64,000 nucleotides of DNA from Microcaldota archaeon (GTDB lineage Archaea > Micrarchaeota > Micrarchaeia > Norongarragalinales > Norongarragalinaceae). The DNA lies in the NCBI GenBank assembly GCA_016207165.1, contig JACQQD010000001.1, positions 62,001 to 126,000 on the forward strand, in the 5' to 3' direction. The notes beneath the pieces were generated by a model, which searched no databases, was not told where the DNA came from, and saw only the letters and a program-made list of their open reading frames with translations. A program made the translations under genes and the position numbers. Shown piece by piece: positions 22,820 through 31,884 of the stretch (the first letter of the stretch is position 1; every line of letters begins with the position of its first letter).

Positions 22820-24049
22820 TCACTCGTACCTCAACGCGTCGACGGGGTTCAGCGTGGCGGCGGCGCGGGCCGGCATGAGGCCGGACAATCCGCCGACGAC
22901 GAAGGAAAACGCCAAGGCGCCGGCGACCAGTTCCAAACCCAGGCTGGCGTGGAAGTTGGAAAAGGCGGCTTGTTGAATGGCGACTTCCGCGATTTTGCTG
23001 AGTCCCGCGCCCAAAATCACGCCGGCGACGCCGCCGACCAATCCCAACATGCCGGACTCCATGAGAAACAGCGTGGCGATGTCCGCGTTTTTGGCGCCCA
23101 CGGCTTTGAGGATGCCGATTTCCTTGGTGCGCTCCAAAATCGCGGTGTACATGGTGTTCATGATGCCGATGCCGCCGACCACCAATGAAATGGCGGCGAT
23201 GCCAACCAGCACGAAGGTGACGACGCCAAAAACGGTGTTGAATTGCTCGGTGAGTTGTTCGGGCGTGGACACCGAAAAGGTTTCCTCGCCAACGTCTTGG
23301 TTTTTCAGTTTGCGCAGTTTGTCTTCGATGCGCAGGGCGACGTCGTTGATGGCGGTGCCGTCCTGCACGCGCACCAAAATCATGGACAATAGCTCGGGTT
23401 CGTCGAATTGCTCTCGCATGGCGTCCAGCGGCAAGTAAATGGAGTTGTCGTCGATGTCGTTGCCCAGCGTGTCGTATACGCCGACGACCTGCATGGCGGT
23501 GCCGTCCACTTCCAGGGTGTCGCCCAAGTTTACAAGTCGCGCAAACGCGCCGTCGTGGACGCGAAAGCCGATGACGACTTTGTTCTTGTCGCCGTCGCGC
23601 AGATGCCTTCCTTCTAAGAGGTTGCCGAACTGGGTTTCCTCGAATACGTCTTGCGAGCCGTCGGTGGGCACGCCAATGGCAAACGCGGAGAGCGTCTCGC
23701 GTTTGAACGACGTGCCGACGCTCTTGTAGAGGATGCCTCCGGCCACGTCAACGCCTCGGATGCGTTCAATGGCTTTCCGATCCGTTTCGCTGATGGGCTT
23801 TGCGGTGGTCGCGGATACAAACGGCGTCGCGGCCAAGCCATTGTAGCCCAAGACGGTAATCTTGTCTGCTCCCAGTTTGTTGAACTCGCCTTGGATGGTG
23901 TCTTGGAGTCCTTGGCCCAAGGCCAAAAGCGCCACGACGGTGGCGATGCCGATGAAGATGCCGACGATGGTCAGAAAGCTCCGGAGCCGCCGGTGCGTGA
24001 GGCTCTGGAATGCCAACGCCAAGAAATCGGCTATTTTTTCTTGACCCAC
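22820..24049 (-). CDS. MacB/FtsX-type ABC permease
   Basis: In this 409-aa protein the N-terminal helix RRLRSFLTIVGIFIGIATVVALLALGQG is followed by a MacB_PCD-like extracytoplasmic domain of about 220 residues and three C-terminal helices with the VVGGIGIMNTM and ILKAVGAKNADI signatures of the FtsX family. The GTG start lies within the end of the previous gene (19-base overlap). It pairs with the LolD-like ATPase two genes upstream, probably as a mechanotransmission-type exporter. Confidence 0.92.
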   Translation of the reverse strand: MGQEKIADFLALAFQSLTHRRLRSFLTIVGIFIGIATVVALLALGQGLQDTIQGEFNKLGADKITVLGYNGLAATPFVSATTAKPISETDRKAIERIRGVDVAGGILYKSVGTSFKRETLSAFAIGVPTDGSQDVFEETQFGNLLEGRHLRDGDKNKVVIGFRVHDGAFARLVNLGDTLEVDGTAMQVVGVYDTLGNDIDDNSIYLPLDAMREQFDEPELLSMILVRVQDGTAINDVALRIEDKLRKLKNQDVGEETFSVSTPEQLTEQFNTVFGVVTFVLVGIAAISLVVGGIGIMNTMYTAILERTKEIGILKAVGAKNADIATLFLMESGMLGLVGGVAGVILGAGLSKIAEVAIQQAAFSNFHASLGLELVAGALAFSFVVGGLSGLMPARAAATLNPVDALRYE

Positions 24050-25218
24050 TTGCGGTACCCCCAGCGTCCCACGAAGAACAAGACGACCAACGCCACCAGT
24101 CCCGTCAGCCAGTCGACTCCGCCTTGCGGCTCCAGTTTGAAGCGCTGGATTTGCTCGTCGGTGTACGTCGGCACGGTGACTTGGATTTTTTCCGTGTAGG
24201 CGTGGTTGTTGGCGTCGCGGTACGTCAGCGTCAAATCCAGGGTGGGACTGGCCTCTCGGACGTACAGGGCATACTCCGCGGTTTCGTAGTCGTCCGACGC
24301 AATGCTGCCGATGTACTGGCTTTTTTGCGTCGTGGTCTCAAAACCATCGCTTTCCGCCAGTTCCAAGTTCAAGAACTGCACGTCTTCCAGGCCGCGGTTG
24401 ACGATGCGGAGCGTCACGGAACCCAGGGTGCCGGGGCGTCGAATGGTGGATTCGGAGAGTTCCACGTCCAGTTTCGGCGACGCGCCCACTTGAATGCCGA
24501 TTTCGCCTTTCTGCGTGTACTTCGTCCCGCCGGTGTCCTCAAACGTGAGGGTGACCGGCACGCGGAGGGGCTTGCTTTCCGCATCCGGGGATACCACCAA
24601 GCCAAACGAAACTGTTTCTTCGGATTGGCCCACCACCAGTCCCACGATCTTCTCGGAACTGCTTTGAACCGGCACGAGCTTGTCGGAGACGTTGAGCGCC
24701 ACGCGGACGTTCTTGAAGTCGGTGCCGCCCAGGTTTTTGAGCACCAGTTCGACGTCCACGCGTTGTCCGGGCTCGACTTTTTCCGGGTTCGTCTTGACGC
24801 GGTCGATGGCGAGGTTGCCGCTTTGCGGCTGGACGTAAATGGAGAAGTTCGAGGCAATGAACGTCGACGTCGCGGTTTGGCAGCCGAAGGTAATCGTGTT
24901 GTTGCCCAGCACCGCGTCGGAGGCCACGCGCAGCGTGTACTTGTTGACCCAACTCTGTCGGCCGGTCAACAGCGGCAGGCTGCGCTCGGCGCTCTGCCCG
25001 GGTTCCAGGGAAAACGGAGACGACGGATCCAGCCGGCACGTCACGTCGCGCTGCGTTTCGCTGGCGTACACGTCCATCCATAACTCGACGTGGCGGCCGG
25101 GCTCCGCGGGATACGGCACGTGCCGCAAGGCATTCAAGGTCAACCCGCCCGACAACGCGGTGGCCGCCGCGGCCCAAAGCGGCGATAACACCAGCAGCAT
25201 CAAAAACACTTTCTTCAT
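24031..25218 (-). CDS. Secreted, C-terminally anchored CARDB/S-layer-like domain protein
   Basis: In this 395-aa protein the signal peptide is [20 protein letters not shown]. Three or so immunoglobulin-like modules follow, for example [21 protein letters not shown] and [20 protein letters not shown], typical of COG1361/CARDB repeats. A C-terminal helix [19 protein letters not shown] and a Lys-rich end anchor it outside the cell. In archaea such proteins often accompany MacB-like transporters; here it is encoded between their ATPase and permease (4- and 19-base overlaps), so a periplasm-side adaptor role is likely. Confidence 0.85.
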   Translation of the reverse strand: MKKVFLMLLVLSPLWAAAATALSGGLTLNALRHVPYPAEPGRHVELWMDVYASETQRDVTCRLDPSSPFSLEPGQSAERSLPLLTGRQSWVNKYTLRVASDAVLGNNTITFGCQTATSTFIASNFSIYVQPQSGNLAIDRVKTNPEKVEPGQRVDVELVLKNLGGTDFKNVRVALNVSDKLVPVQSSSEKIVGLVVGQSEETVSFGLVVSPDAESKPLRVPVTLTFEDTGGTKYTQKGEIGIQVGASPKLDVELSESTIRRPGTLGSVTLRIVNRGLEDVQFLNLELAESDGFETTTQKSQYIGSIASDDYETAEYALYVREASPTLDLTLTYRDANNHAYTEKIQVTVPTYTDEQIQRFKLEPQGGVDWLTGLVALVVLFFVGRWGYRKWVKKK

Positions 25219-25901
25219 GGTTTTCCCTCCAGTTTTCCGTCCTTGATTTGGATGATTCTCCGCGTCCTTTTCGCAATGCTTGCGTCGTGGGTGACGAACA
25301 CGACGGTGCGGCCCTGGTCATTGAGTTCGACGAAGAGTTCCAAGATTTCCCCGCCGGTTTTGGAGTCCAAGTTCCCGGTGGGCTCGTCGGCCAGCACGAT
25401 GGCGGGGTCGTTGACAAGGGCCCGGGCGATGGCTACGCGTTGCTGCTCGCCTCCCGAAAGTTCGCCGGGCCGGTGGTTTTTTCTGTGTCCCAAACCCACG
25501 CGTTCAAGCAATGCGTTCACGCGTTCTTGACGCTTTTTTTTCTCCACGCCTTGGAACACCAATGGGATTTCCACGTTTTCGGCGGCGGAAAGCGAGGACA
25601 CGAGGTTGAATTTCTGGAACACGAACCCGATTTTACGGCCTCGGAGGTCCGCCAATTCGTCGGAATCCATTTCGCTGGTGTCGTGGCCGTCCACGACCAC
25701 GCGGCCTTGGGAGGGCACGTCCAGCGCCCCGATGATGTGCATGAGCGTGCTTTTGCCGGAGCCTGAAGGCCCCATGATGGCGGACAGTTCGCCGTTTCGG
25801 ATGGATAAGTCAATGCCGCGCAGCACGGGTACGTCCAGGGTTCCCGTACGGTAGGACTTGTAAATGCCGTGCAATTCCAATGCGTTTACTTTTTTCCGCA
25901 T
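25215..25901 (-). CDS. LolD/MacB-type ABC ATPase
   Basis: In this 228-aa protein Walker A is [10 protein letters not shown], the Q-loop is GFVFQKFNL, the signature is [15 protein letters not shown], Walker B is [12 protein letters not shown] and the switch is FVTHD. The length and the EPTGNLD motif match MacB/LolD ATPases. It overlaps the PadR gene by 16 bases and the secreted-domain gene by 4. Confidence 0.94.
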   Translation of the reverse strand: MRKKVNALELHGIYKSYRTGTLDVPVLRGIDLSIRNGELSAIMGPSGSGKSTLMHIIGALDVPSQGRVVVDGHDTSEMDSDELADLRGRKIGFVFQKFNLVSSLSAAENVEIPLVFQGVEKKKRQERVNALLERVGLGHRKNHRPGELSGGEQQRVAIARALVNDPAIVLADEPTGNLDSKTGGEILELFVELNDQGRTVVFVTHDASIAKRTRRIIQIKDGKLEGKP

Positions 25902-26347
25902 GCGTGCATCATTTTTCGCATCGCTTCTTTCCGTTTTTCGCCCGGCAGGGCCAGAACGCGTTCGTGAAACGCCATGATTTCCTTGAAGGCCTCGGTGGCC
26001 GCGGCCATTTCTTCTTCATCGAAACCGTACGCCACGCGCAAGACGATCGGGCGGACCACCCAGAAGCCCGTTCGGCTTTCCACCATTAATTCCGCCTTCC
26101 GTTGCGCCAGGGCGCGCCGGCCTTTTTGGGTGAGGTGATAGGCAATCGAGCGTCTCCCCTGCCCGATCAATTCGGCGCGGACCAGGCCCTCTTGTTGAAG
26201 CCGTGAAAACAAGGGGTAAATGCTTCCGAAACTCGGCTTCCAATGGCCTTGGGTGAAGTACGCCACGCGTTCGGCAAGCGTTTTGCCCGTCACGCCGCGC
26301 GCCGACTCGTGAAGGGCCAGGGTCTCCAGGAGTCCGGGAATCCGCAT
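25886..26347 (-). CDS. PadR-family transcriptional regulator
   Basis: In this 153-aa protein the winged-helix part is [20 protein letters not shown] to [21 protein letters not shown] and [17 protein letters not shown], the PadR signature; a helical C-terminal half probably dimerises. It is the first gene of the transporter operon and very likely represses it. A TATA-like CCAATATATATCGG lies 22-30 bases upstream and the inverted repeat ATTGG-N8-CCAAT overlaps it. Confidence 0.9.
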   Translation of the reverse strand: MRIPGLLETLALHESARGVTGKTLAERVAYFTQGHWKPSFGSIYPLFSRLQQEGLVRAELIGQGRRSIAYHLTQKGRRALAQRKAELMVESRTGFWVVRPIVLRVAYGFDEEEMAAATEAFKEIMAFHERVLALPGEKRKEAMRKMMHACGKK

Positions 26348-26369
26348 GCGCCTTTGTTATCGCCTCCGA

Positions 26370-26392
26370 TATATATTGGCTTCGATACCAAT
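26370..26392 (-). promoter_or_regulatory. PadR operon promoter with overlapping inverted repeat
   Basis: ATATATATT (26370-26378) serves as the TATA box for the leaderless padR gene. ATTGG (26375-26379) and CCAAT (26388-26392) form an inverted repeat separated by 8 bases that overlaps it. The place is right for PadR binding and autoregulation; the divergent NFACT gene starts at 26427. Confidence 0.45.
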
Positions 26393-26426
26393 GGGGTTAA
26401 AATGCCGTTTCCCCCCAGTTCAAGGC

Positions 26427-27455
26427 ATGGCGTTAAGCAACCTGGACTGTTTTTACCTGGTGCGCGAGTTGTCGGCGCTTTTTGGGCAGCCGCTGCAAAA
26501 GGCGTTTGCCGCTCCGCCGGTGTTCCGCTTCAAGTTCAAGTCAACCAATTTCGTCGTGCATGTGCCGGACGCCGCCTTTGCCACGGAGGCGCCGCCGGTG
26601 TTCGACGCGCATCCGGGCCCTTGGGCGATGCGGCTTCGCAAACTCGTCAAGGGCCGCTTGGTTCGGGTAGCGCAAGTGGGGTTTGACCGCATCCTGCGCC
26701 TGGATTTTCCGGGGTCGTCGGTGGTCTTTGAATTGTTTGCCGACGGCAACGTGTTGGTGCTGGACGAAAACGGCGTCATCGTCTTGCCGTTGCGTCGGGA
26801 AACCTATGCCGCGCGAACGCTTTCCGCCAAAACGGCGTACCAGGCGCCGCCCATGGACAAAATGCATCCGGCCGAATTCGATGCCGCGAAGCTTCCCGTC
26901 CAGGGGTCGCTGATTTCCGCGTTGTCCAAGTGCGTCAACCTTTCGCCTCTTTACTTGGAGGAGGCGATTCTTCGGGCGGGCCTCAACAAAGTGGTGCCCG
27001 TCACCCAACTTTTGTCGGGTGAAACGCAGGCGCTTGAGGCTTCGTTGTCGGCTTTGTTGGACCAACCCCTGGATGCCCGCGTCTACTTCAAAAACGGCGA
27101 GCCTTTTTTCGCGGCGCCCTTCGCACTCTGGGTTTACCGGGATTTGCCGTGCGAACCCGTTGCCTCGTTTTCCGCCGGCTTGCAGCGCGTCTTTTCGGCG
27201 GGCAAAACGGTGGACGTCCCGGCGGCTTTGGCGGAGAAGCGAAAACACGCGGTGGGAGTACAGCAACGGGAGGCCTTGGCGCGGTTTGGGGAACAAGCCG
27301 CCGAAGCCCGTCAAAAAGCGGAGTGGATTCTTAAAAACGCGACCCTGGTCGAGTGGCTGAAATCCGATGCATCGCTTTCAGAGAAAGACGTCGAAGCGGC
27401 GGTGCCGAACCTCCGGTTCACCCGGAAGAAAAACGAGTTTGAATTCGATTTTTAG
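26427..27455 (+). CDS. Short NFACT-N domain protein (RqcH/Tae2-like without NFACT-R)
   Basis: I start at ATG 26427 (MALSNLDCFYLVREL), giving 342 aa. The N-terminal NFACT fold is clear: KLVKGRLVRVAQVGFDRILRLDF, SVVFELFADGNVLVLDENGVIVLPLRRETYAARTL and a helix-hairpin-helix-like middle. A coiled-coil start (EKRKHAVGVQQREALARFGEQ) follows, but the protein stops before the second coil and the NFACT-R (DUF814) domain of full-length archaeal RqcH-like proteins (about 650 aa). The end is converging with the PRC-barrel gene and no NFACT-R ORF is nearby. Either a natural short version or a truncation. Confidence 0.8.
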   Translation: MALSNLDCFYLVRELSALFGQPLQKAFAAPPVFRFKFKSTNFVVHVPDAAFATEAPPVFDAHPGPWAMRLRKLVKGRLVRVAQVGFDRILRLDFPGSSVVFELFADGNVLVLDENGVIVLPLRRETYAARTLSAKTAYQAPPMDKMHPAEFDAAKLPVQGSLISALSKCVNLSPLYLEEAILRAGLNKVVPVTQLLSGETQALEASLSALLDQPLDARVYFKNGEPFFAAPFALWVYRDLPCEPVASFSAGLQRVFSAGKTVDVPAALAEKRKHAVGVQQREALARFGEQAAEARQKAEWILKNATLVEWLKSDASLSEKDVEAAVPNLRFTRKKNEFEFDF

Positions 27456-27739
27456 GTGCGGAAGCCTTGGGGTTCAGGTTCGCCGGAGATCCCGCGGCGG
27501 TCCACGACCATGACGTCCTTGACGTCCAGCACCGAGCTGTACGGCACCGAGACGAGTCCGTCGGCGTCATGCTGGGCCCGCGCCGCGAAGCTGGAGTCGG
27601 GGTTCGGTTCGATGCTCACGCTTTCCAGTTTCCCGGTGACTTCGTCAAGGTACAAGTCGATGACGCGACCGAGTTCCTCGCCGTCCGTGGTAATCACGCG
27701 TTTACCGGCCAACTGCTTGGCAATGGCGTATTTGACCAT
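27452..27739 (-). CDS. PRC-barrel domain protein
   Basis: The ATG at 27739 gives 95 aa; GTG 27748 is an alternative. AKQLAGKRVITTDGEELGRVIDLYLDEVTGKLESVSIEP and VSVPYSSVLDVKDVMVVD is the PRC-barrel fold found in RimM and small archaeal proteins linked to RNA metabolism and, in some archaea, cell division. Its exact role here is unknown. It converges with the NFACT gene (4-base overlap). Confidence 0.85.
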   Translation of the reverse strand: MVKYAIAKQLAGKRVITTDGEELGRVIDLYLDEVTGKLESVSIEPNPDSSFAARAQHDADGLVSVPYSSVLDVKDVMVVDRRGISGEPEPQGFRT

Positions 27740-27853
27740 AAGAAACACCTTCGAGGATAACCTTTCACGGATGCTCTTTAAATAGGTTCTCTTGCCTCAC
27801 CTGCGCACTTTTAAACGTGTGCACCGTAACGGGGTTGGGTTAGGTGATGCGTT

Positions 27854-28129
27854 TTGGGCGTAAAAGATGAAGTCGTGGGCATGCTTTCCATGCTCAAAAA
27901 ACAGGGCTTAAACCCGGTGGACGCCGTTTTTGAAGGAGCCATTGGCGTCAAAGAGGACACGGAACTTTCGTACTTGGACAAGTTGGACGAAAAGCAACTG
28001 GTCTCCGGAGTCATCCGCGTCATTTACACGAATTCCGAGAACCACATCCGTTTTGTAGAGATACCGGTGGGCCAAGGCGGGGAACAACAACTCGAACAGC
28101 AAGCTGGCGGCGGATCCGGCGGGTCCTAG
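27854..28129 (+). CDS. Unknown 91-aa protein with Gly/Gln tail
   Basis: A TTG start at 27854 is supported by AGGTGA 8 bases upstream and a TATA-like CTTTTAAACG at about 27809; in-frame GTG 27875 or ATG 27881 are alternatives. The product has a helix (KDEVVGMLSMLKKQG), strands (VSGVIRVIYTNSENHIRFVEIPV) and a Gly/Gln/Ser-rich end. No family is recognised. It precedes the TYW1 gene by 38 bases. Confidence 0.6.
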   Translation: MGVKDEVVGMLSMLKKQGLNPVDAVFEGAIGVKEDTELSYLDKLDEKQLVSGVIRVIYTNSENHIRFVEIPVGQGGEQQLEQQAGGGSGGS

Positions 28130-28167
28130 CCTCTTTTTTATACGGCTTGCGCCACCGTTTTTACGCC

Positions 28168-29172
28168 ATGGCTTTCACGTTGACGTTGGAGCAGAAACGC
28201 GAGCGGTCGCCGTACTACTACATTGGGCCGTCCAAGCACGCGGCCGTGCAGACGTGCCTTTGGACGAAGAAAGCGCTGACGGGCGAAGGATTCTGCTATA
28301 AGATGACGTTTTACGGCATCCAGAGCCACCGTTGCATCCAGTGGTCGCCTTGCCCGGTGCACTGCAACTTCGCCTGCCGTTTTTGCTGGAGGGACACGTC
28401 GATTCACTCCCCGCAATGGGAGGGACCGGTCGACGACGCCGAGACGCTGGTGCAGGCCTCCATCGACGGCTTCAACCATTTGCTTAACGGCTACCCTGGA
28501 AACCCCAAGACGGTTCCGAAACGAATGGAACAAAGTCTTGACCCCATCCACACCGCCATCTCGTTGGACGGCGAACCCACCTTGTACCCGGAATTGCCGG
28601 CGCTGATTCGAGCTTTTCACAAGCGGAAAATCACGACGTTTCTAGTCACCAACGGCTCCAACCCAAAAATGCTTCGCCTCTTGGCACAAGAGCAAAGCCT
28701 TCCCACGCAAGTCTACGTTTCGTTGTCGGCGTGGGACGAGGCGTCGTTTCAATCCATCCAAAAACCCCTCCAAACCGGTTTGTGGGACAATTACTTGGAG
28801 TCCTTGGACGTCATGCGGGAAATGGACCACGACCGAAGGGTGCTGCGCATGACGTTGGCCAAGGGCTTGAACATCACGCCGGAGTCCATTACCGGCTTCT
28901 CGGAAATCGTCGGCCGAAGCGGGGCCGAATACGTGGAAGTCAAGTCGTACACGCCCGTGGGCAAAAGCCGGCTGCGCCTGGGGCCCAATTTCGCGCCTTG
29001 CCATCAAGACATGCAGGCCGTGGCCAAGGATCTGGCGGAAAAAACGGGTTACCTCTACACGGCCGAGCACGAACCCAGCCAAGTCGTTTTGCTGTGCCGC
29101 GATGAATCGGCCAAACGCAACCGCATGCTGAAGTTGCGCGAGTTGGTTGGCTCCGAACGCGCTTTTTCGTAG
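28168..29172 (+). CDS. taw1: 4-demethylwyosine synthase (TYW1/Taw1)
   Basis: A 334-aa radical SAM enzyme that makes the tricyclic wyosine core at G37 of tRNA-Phe from pyruvate. The SAM cluster motif is CNFACRFCW (Cx3Cx2C) near residue 70, preceded by GFCYKMTFYGIQSHRCIQWSP with the second cluster cysteines. SLDGEPTLYPELPALI and FLVTNGSNPKML are family stretches. Length matches archaeal Taw1. It is probably co-transcribed with the upstream 91-aa gene. Confidence 0.94.
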   Translation: MAFTLTLEQKRERSPYYYIGPSKHAAVQTCLWTKKALTGEGFCYKMTFYGIQSHRCIQWSPCPVHCNFACRFCWRDTSIHSPQWEGPVDDAETLVQASIDGFNHLLNGYPGNPKTVPKRMEQSLDPIHTAISLDGEPTLYPELPALIRAFHKRKITTFLVTNGSNPKMLRLLAQEQSLPTQVYVSLSAWDEASFQSIQKPLQTGLWDNYLESLDVMREMDHDRRVLRMTLAKGLNITPESITGFSEIVGRSGAEYVEVKSYTPVGKSRLRLGPNFAPCHQDMQAVAKDLAEKTGYLYTAEHEPSQVVLLCRDESAKRNRMLKLRELVGSERAFS

Positions 29173-29243
29173 GAGTGCCAACCGGAAAATGACCCCGCAT
29201 TTTTTATAGGGGTTTCGCGACGTATTGTCTTAGGGCCCCCGGC

Positions 29244-30680
29244 ATGATGCGGTTTGAATCCACGAAAGACATTCCAATCCCCAAAGACCCGCTTCAACAA
29301 ATCATCGGACAACGGCACGCCGTCCAAATTGCCCGCATTGCCGCCAAGCAACGAAGAAACTTGTTGCTTGTCGGACCACCCGGCATTGGCAAAAGCCTTC
29401 TTGCCCAAGCCATTTCCTATCATTTGGAGCCCCCCAGTCAGGAAGTCAGCGTGCTTCACAACCCGGAGACTCCCGAGCGGCCGCTGGTGGAAGTCAAAAG
29501 CCGGGAACAGTTGGCCAAGGAACGGCGCATGTCCCAGCAAATCCAGGGCCGGGCCGTTACCCCTAAAGACGTGCCGAGTTTCGTCGCCGAACGCCTCGGG
29601 TTTCGCTGCCGCCGGTGCGGAAAACTCTCCGAGTCCCACGAGCGGGCGTGCCCGGCGTGCGGCGTGGACAAGTACGCGGCATCTTTCGGGCAAGGCGTGT
29701 TGAGTGAATACGTGCAGGACGTCAAGCCCCAGAACCGCGTGCACACCACGCGGCTTTTGGACGACGGCCGCGAGGAAGTGGTGGTCTACGAACGCCACGG
29801 CGAGAAAATCCGGGTGTTGGACCAACGCGCCTTGGAGAAATTGGACCAACTCAAGAAGAAAAAGCCTCGGAAAGTCTTGATGCCTTTCAACCGCCAGTCT
29901 TTCGTCATTGCCACCGGCGCGTCCGAGACGGAACTCTTGGGCGACGTACGCCACGACCCCTATGGGGGTCATGCCGGAGTCGGCGTGCAGCCGTATTTGC
30001 GCGTGGTGCCGGGATCCGTTCACGAAGCCCATGAGGGCGTCTTGTTCGTCGACGAATTGTCGGCGTTGGGCGGAATCCAGCGCTTTTTGTTGACGGCCAT
30101 GCAAGAGCGGAAGTACTCCATTGTCGGCCGCAACCCGCACAGCGCCGGCGCGTCGGTGCGTGTGGAGAGCGTGCCGTGTGACTTCATTTTGGTGGCGGCG
30201 TCCAACATCAATGACTTGCCCAACGTGTTGCCGCCGCTTCGCTCCCGCGTCGTGGGCAACGGCTACGAAGTGCTCTTGGATACGACCATGCCGGACACCG
30301 AGGAGAACCGCGACCAGTTGTGCCAGTTCGTCGCCCAGGAGATCGTGAAAGACGGCAAGATTCCGCACGCGTCCGCCGACGCCGTGGACGCCCTGCTGGA
30401 CGAATCCCGCCGCCGGGCGCGTCGCGTTGACGAGTCCGAGAACGCGTTGACGCTGCGGTTGCGCGAATTGTCCGGCGTGATTCGGTTGGCCGGCGACTTG
30501 GCGTGCGCGCAGGGAACCGAATTGATTTCCGCGGAACAAATTTCCGGCGCCATCCACCGCAGCCGCAACATCGAGGAACAACTCCGCGAAAAATACGGTT
30601 CGGTGTGGAAGGCCTCCGCCAAGGAATTCCAAACGCACTTGGAAGAGCGGTCCGCCCAGGACTCGCGGGACGTGGGGTAG
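29244..30680 (+). CDS. LonB-type AAA+ ATPase without protease domain, with zinc-ribbon insert
   Basis: In this 478-aa protein Walker A GPPGIGKS (44-51), LHNPETPERPLVEV and GDVRHDPYGGHAGVGVQPYLRVVPGSVHEAHEGVLFVDELSAL (Walker B 266-271) are typical of archaeal LonB, as is VESVPCDFILVAASN. Between Walker A and B, where LonB has its membrane helices, there is instead C122RRC125 and C136PAC139, a zinc-ribbon pair. The sequence ends after the lid helices; the Ser-Lys protease domain is missing. So this is probably a soluble unfoldase. The next gene follows after 8 bases. Confidence 0.85.
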   Translation: MMRFESTKDIPIPKDPLQQIIGQRHAVQIARIAAKQRRNLLLVGPPGIGKSLLAQAISYHLEPPSQEVSVLHNPETPERPLVEVKSREQLAKERRMSQQIQGRAVTPKDVPSFVAERLGFRCRRCGKLSESHERACPACGVDKYAASFGQGVLSEYVQDVKPQNRVHTTRLLDDGREEVVVYERHGEKIRVLDQRALEKLDQLKKKKPRKVLMPFNRQSFVIATGASETELLGDVRHDPYGGHAGVGVQPYLRVVPGSVHEAHEGVLFVDELSALGGIQRFLLTAMQERKYSIVGRNPHSAGASVRVESVPCDFILVAASNINDLPNVLPPLRSRVVGNGYEVLLDTTMPDTEENRDQLCQFVAQEIVKDGKIPHASADAVDALLDESRRRARRVDESENALTLRLRELSGVIRLAGDLACAQGTELISAEQISGAIHRSRNIEEQLREKYGSVWKASAKEFQTHLEERSAQDSRDVG

Positions 30681-30688
30681 TTTTCCAC

Positions 30689-31258
30689 ATGGCGAAGTTC
30701 AACCTCCGGAAACTTTTTGGAAACTTCAGGCCGCCGGAGCGCGTGCAAGCCCGGCAAAAAATCCGCGGTCTTGTGGCCCAGCGCGACGCGTCGCGCTTGC
30801 GTCATGTCTTTCGCGTGTCGGACTTGTCCCCCAGAGCGCGAAAAGCGTTGGTGGCGGCGTTGGTGGGAACCGCTTTGTTGGGCGCCAGCGCGGCGGGCCT
30901 GTCTTTGCTTTCCAGTCATTTGAACCGCGTCAACCGCCAACTTGACGTTGAAATGCAGCGTCAACAAGTGCAATCCCGGCAACAGGAATTTCGCTCCTAC
31001 CAGAACGAACAAGCCGCGCGTCGGCGCCGTGGGATGCCGGTCCAAACCTTGGACGAATACCACCGAAGCACCTATCAAGTTGCCCCGGAAGCGCCGGATT
31101 GGGTTCCAAAACCCGAACAAACCCCGGCGTTTAAGGCTCCAAAATGGGTGCCTTCCGAAGAAGAGGCTTCGCCTCGCCCGTCGCCTTCAACCCAGCGACC
31201 AGCGGATTTGAGGAAATTGGCTGGCCGGACGCGGCCAAGACGAATGGCAAGACGCTAG
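30689..31258 (+). CDS. Single-pass membrane protein with charged cytoplasmic tail
   Basis: In this 189-aa protein an N-terminal basic part (KLFGNFRPPERVQARQKIRG) precedes one clear membrane helix, ALVAALVGTALLGASAAGLSLL, followed by a Gln/Arg-rich coiled-coil-like stretch and a Pro/Ser-rich basic tail. It starts 8 bases after the LonB-like gene, so a partner of that ATPase, perhaps its membrane anchor, is a reasonable guess. No family recognised. Confidence 0.65.
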   Translation: MAKFNLRKLFGNFRPPERVQARQKIRGLVAQRDASRLRHVFRVSDLSPRARKALVAALVGTALLGASAAGLSLLSSHLNRVNRQLDVEMQRQQVQSRQQEFRSYQNEQAARRRRGMPVQTLDEYHRSTYQVAPEAPDWVPKPEQTPAFKAPKWVPSEEEASPRPSPSTQRPADLRKLAGRTRPRRMARR

Positions 31259-31261
31259 AAC

Positions 31262-31687
31262 TTATTTCTTTTTTTTGTGGTGTTCCACGGCTTTCTGGAT
31301 GAGCGTCTTGTGGTGTTCCACGATGCGTTGGTCGTACTCTTCCAGCGGGACAATGACTTTGCCGGATTGGTAGACCATGACGGCGACGACGGCGACTCCG
31401 AACCAGAACAAGAACGTGGCCGCGGGGCCCAACATGACGCCGAGAAAGTCTTCGTACGTGAACGTGTAGAATCCGCCGAAGCTCGAATCAATGCTCCAAC
31501 CAAACAGTTGCGGCACCAGCGTGGGGTCAATCAAGGCGGCTCGCGCTTTCTCGACTTGGACGAAGAGTTGGTACAGGCTTTCCGCCAGCTTGAGCACGGA
31601 GGCGAACACGAAGAATGCGCCGGCGGTTTTCAACAAGTGCAGTCTTCGGCCGCCGATTTTCAGCCACATGACGCGGTGCAATGCCAT
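31262..31687 (-). CDS. Two-helix membrane protein, unknown
   Basis: I use ATG 31687 because AAGGTGA lies 9 bases upstream; the listed GTG is inside that ribosome binding site. The 141-aa product has a helix TAGAFFVFASVLKLAESLYQLF, an extracellular or periplasmic stretch, a second helix MLGPAATFLFWFGVAVVAVMV and a Lys/His-rich end. The function is unknown. Confidence 0.65.
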   Translation of the reverse strand: MALHRVMWLKIGGRRLHLLKTAGAFFVFASVLKLAESLYQLFVQVEKARAALIDPTLVPQLFGWSIDSSFGGFYTFTYEDFLGVMLGPAATFLFWFGVAVVAVMVYQSGKVIVPLEEYDQRIVEHHKTLIQKAVEHHKKKK

Positions 31688-31724
31688 AACGGTTTTCACC
31701 TTCTACCCAAGTAACGGTTTGGCG

Positions 31725-31733
31725 CTTTTAAAT
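31725..31733 (+). promoter_or_regulatory. TATA-like box of the tRNA-Val gene
   Basis: TTTTAAATA lies about 30 bases before the first base of the tRNA, the usual distance for archaeal stable-RNA promoters. Confidence 0.5.
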
Positions 31734-31758
31734 ACTTGGGAAAGCACTCTGCGTTTTC

Positions 31759-31831
31759 GGGTCCGTAGTCGAGTGGTTAAGACATCTCCTTTACGAGGAG
31801 AGGATCCCCGGTTCGATTCCGGGCGGGCCCA
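31759..31831 (+). tRNA. tRNA-Val (anticodon TAC)
   Basis: Acceptor GGGTCCG pairs with CGGGCCC (one G-T pair), followed by discriminator A; no CCA is encoded. The anticodon stem TCTCC/GGAGA encloses the loop TTTACGA with anticodon TAC. The T arm is CCCGG-TTCGATT-CCGGG. No intron is seen. Confidence 0.93.
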
Positions 31832-31884
31832 TTTGCATAAAAATCAACCGAATCTTTAAATCCCGCTCCGTGCAGGTTGTTTCC

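Noticed and set aside
29055-30638. 527-aa minus-strand ORF
   Set aside because: It is the antisense shadow of the LonB-like gene, whose AAA+ motifs are unmistakable.
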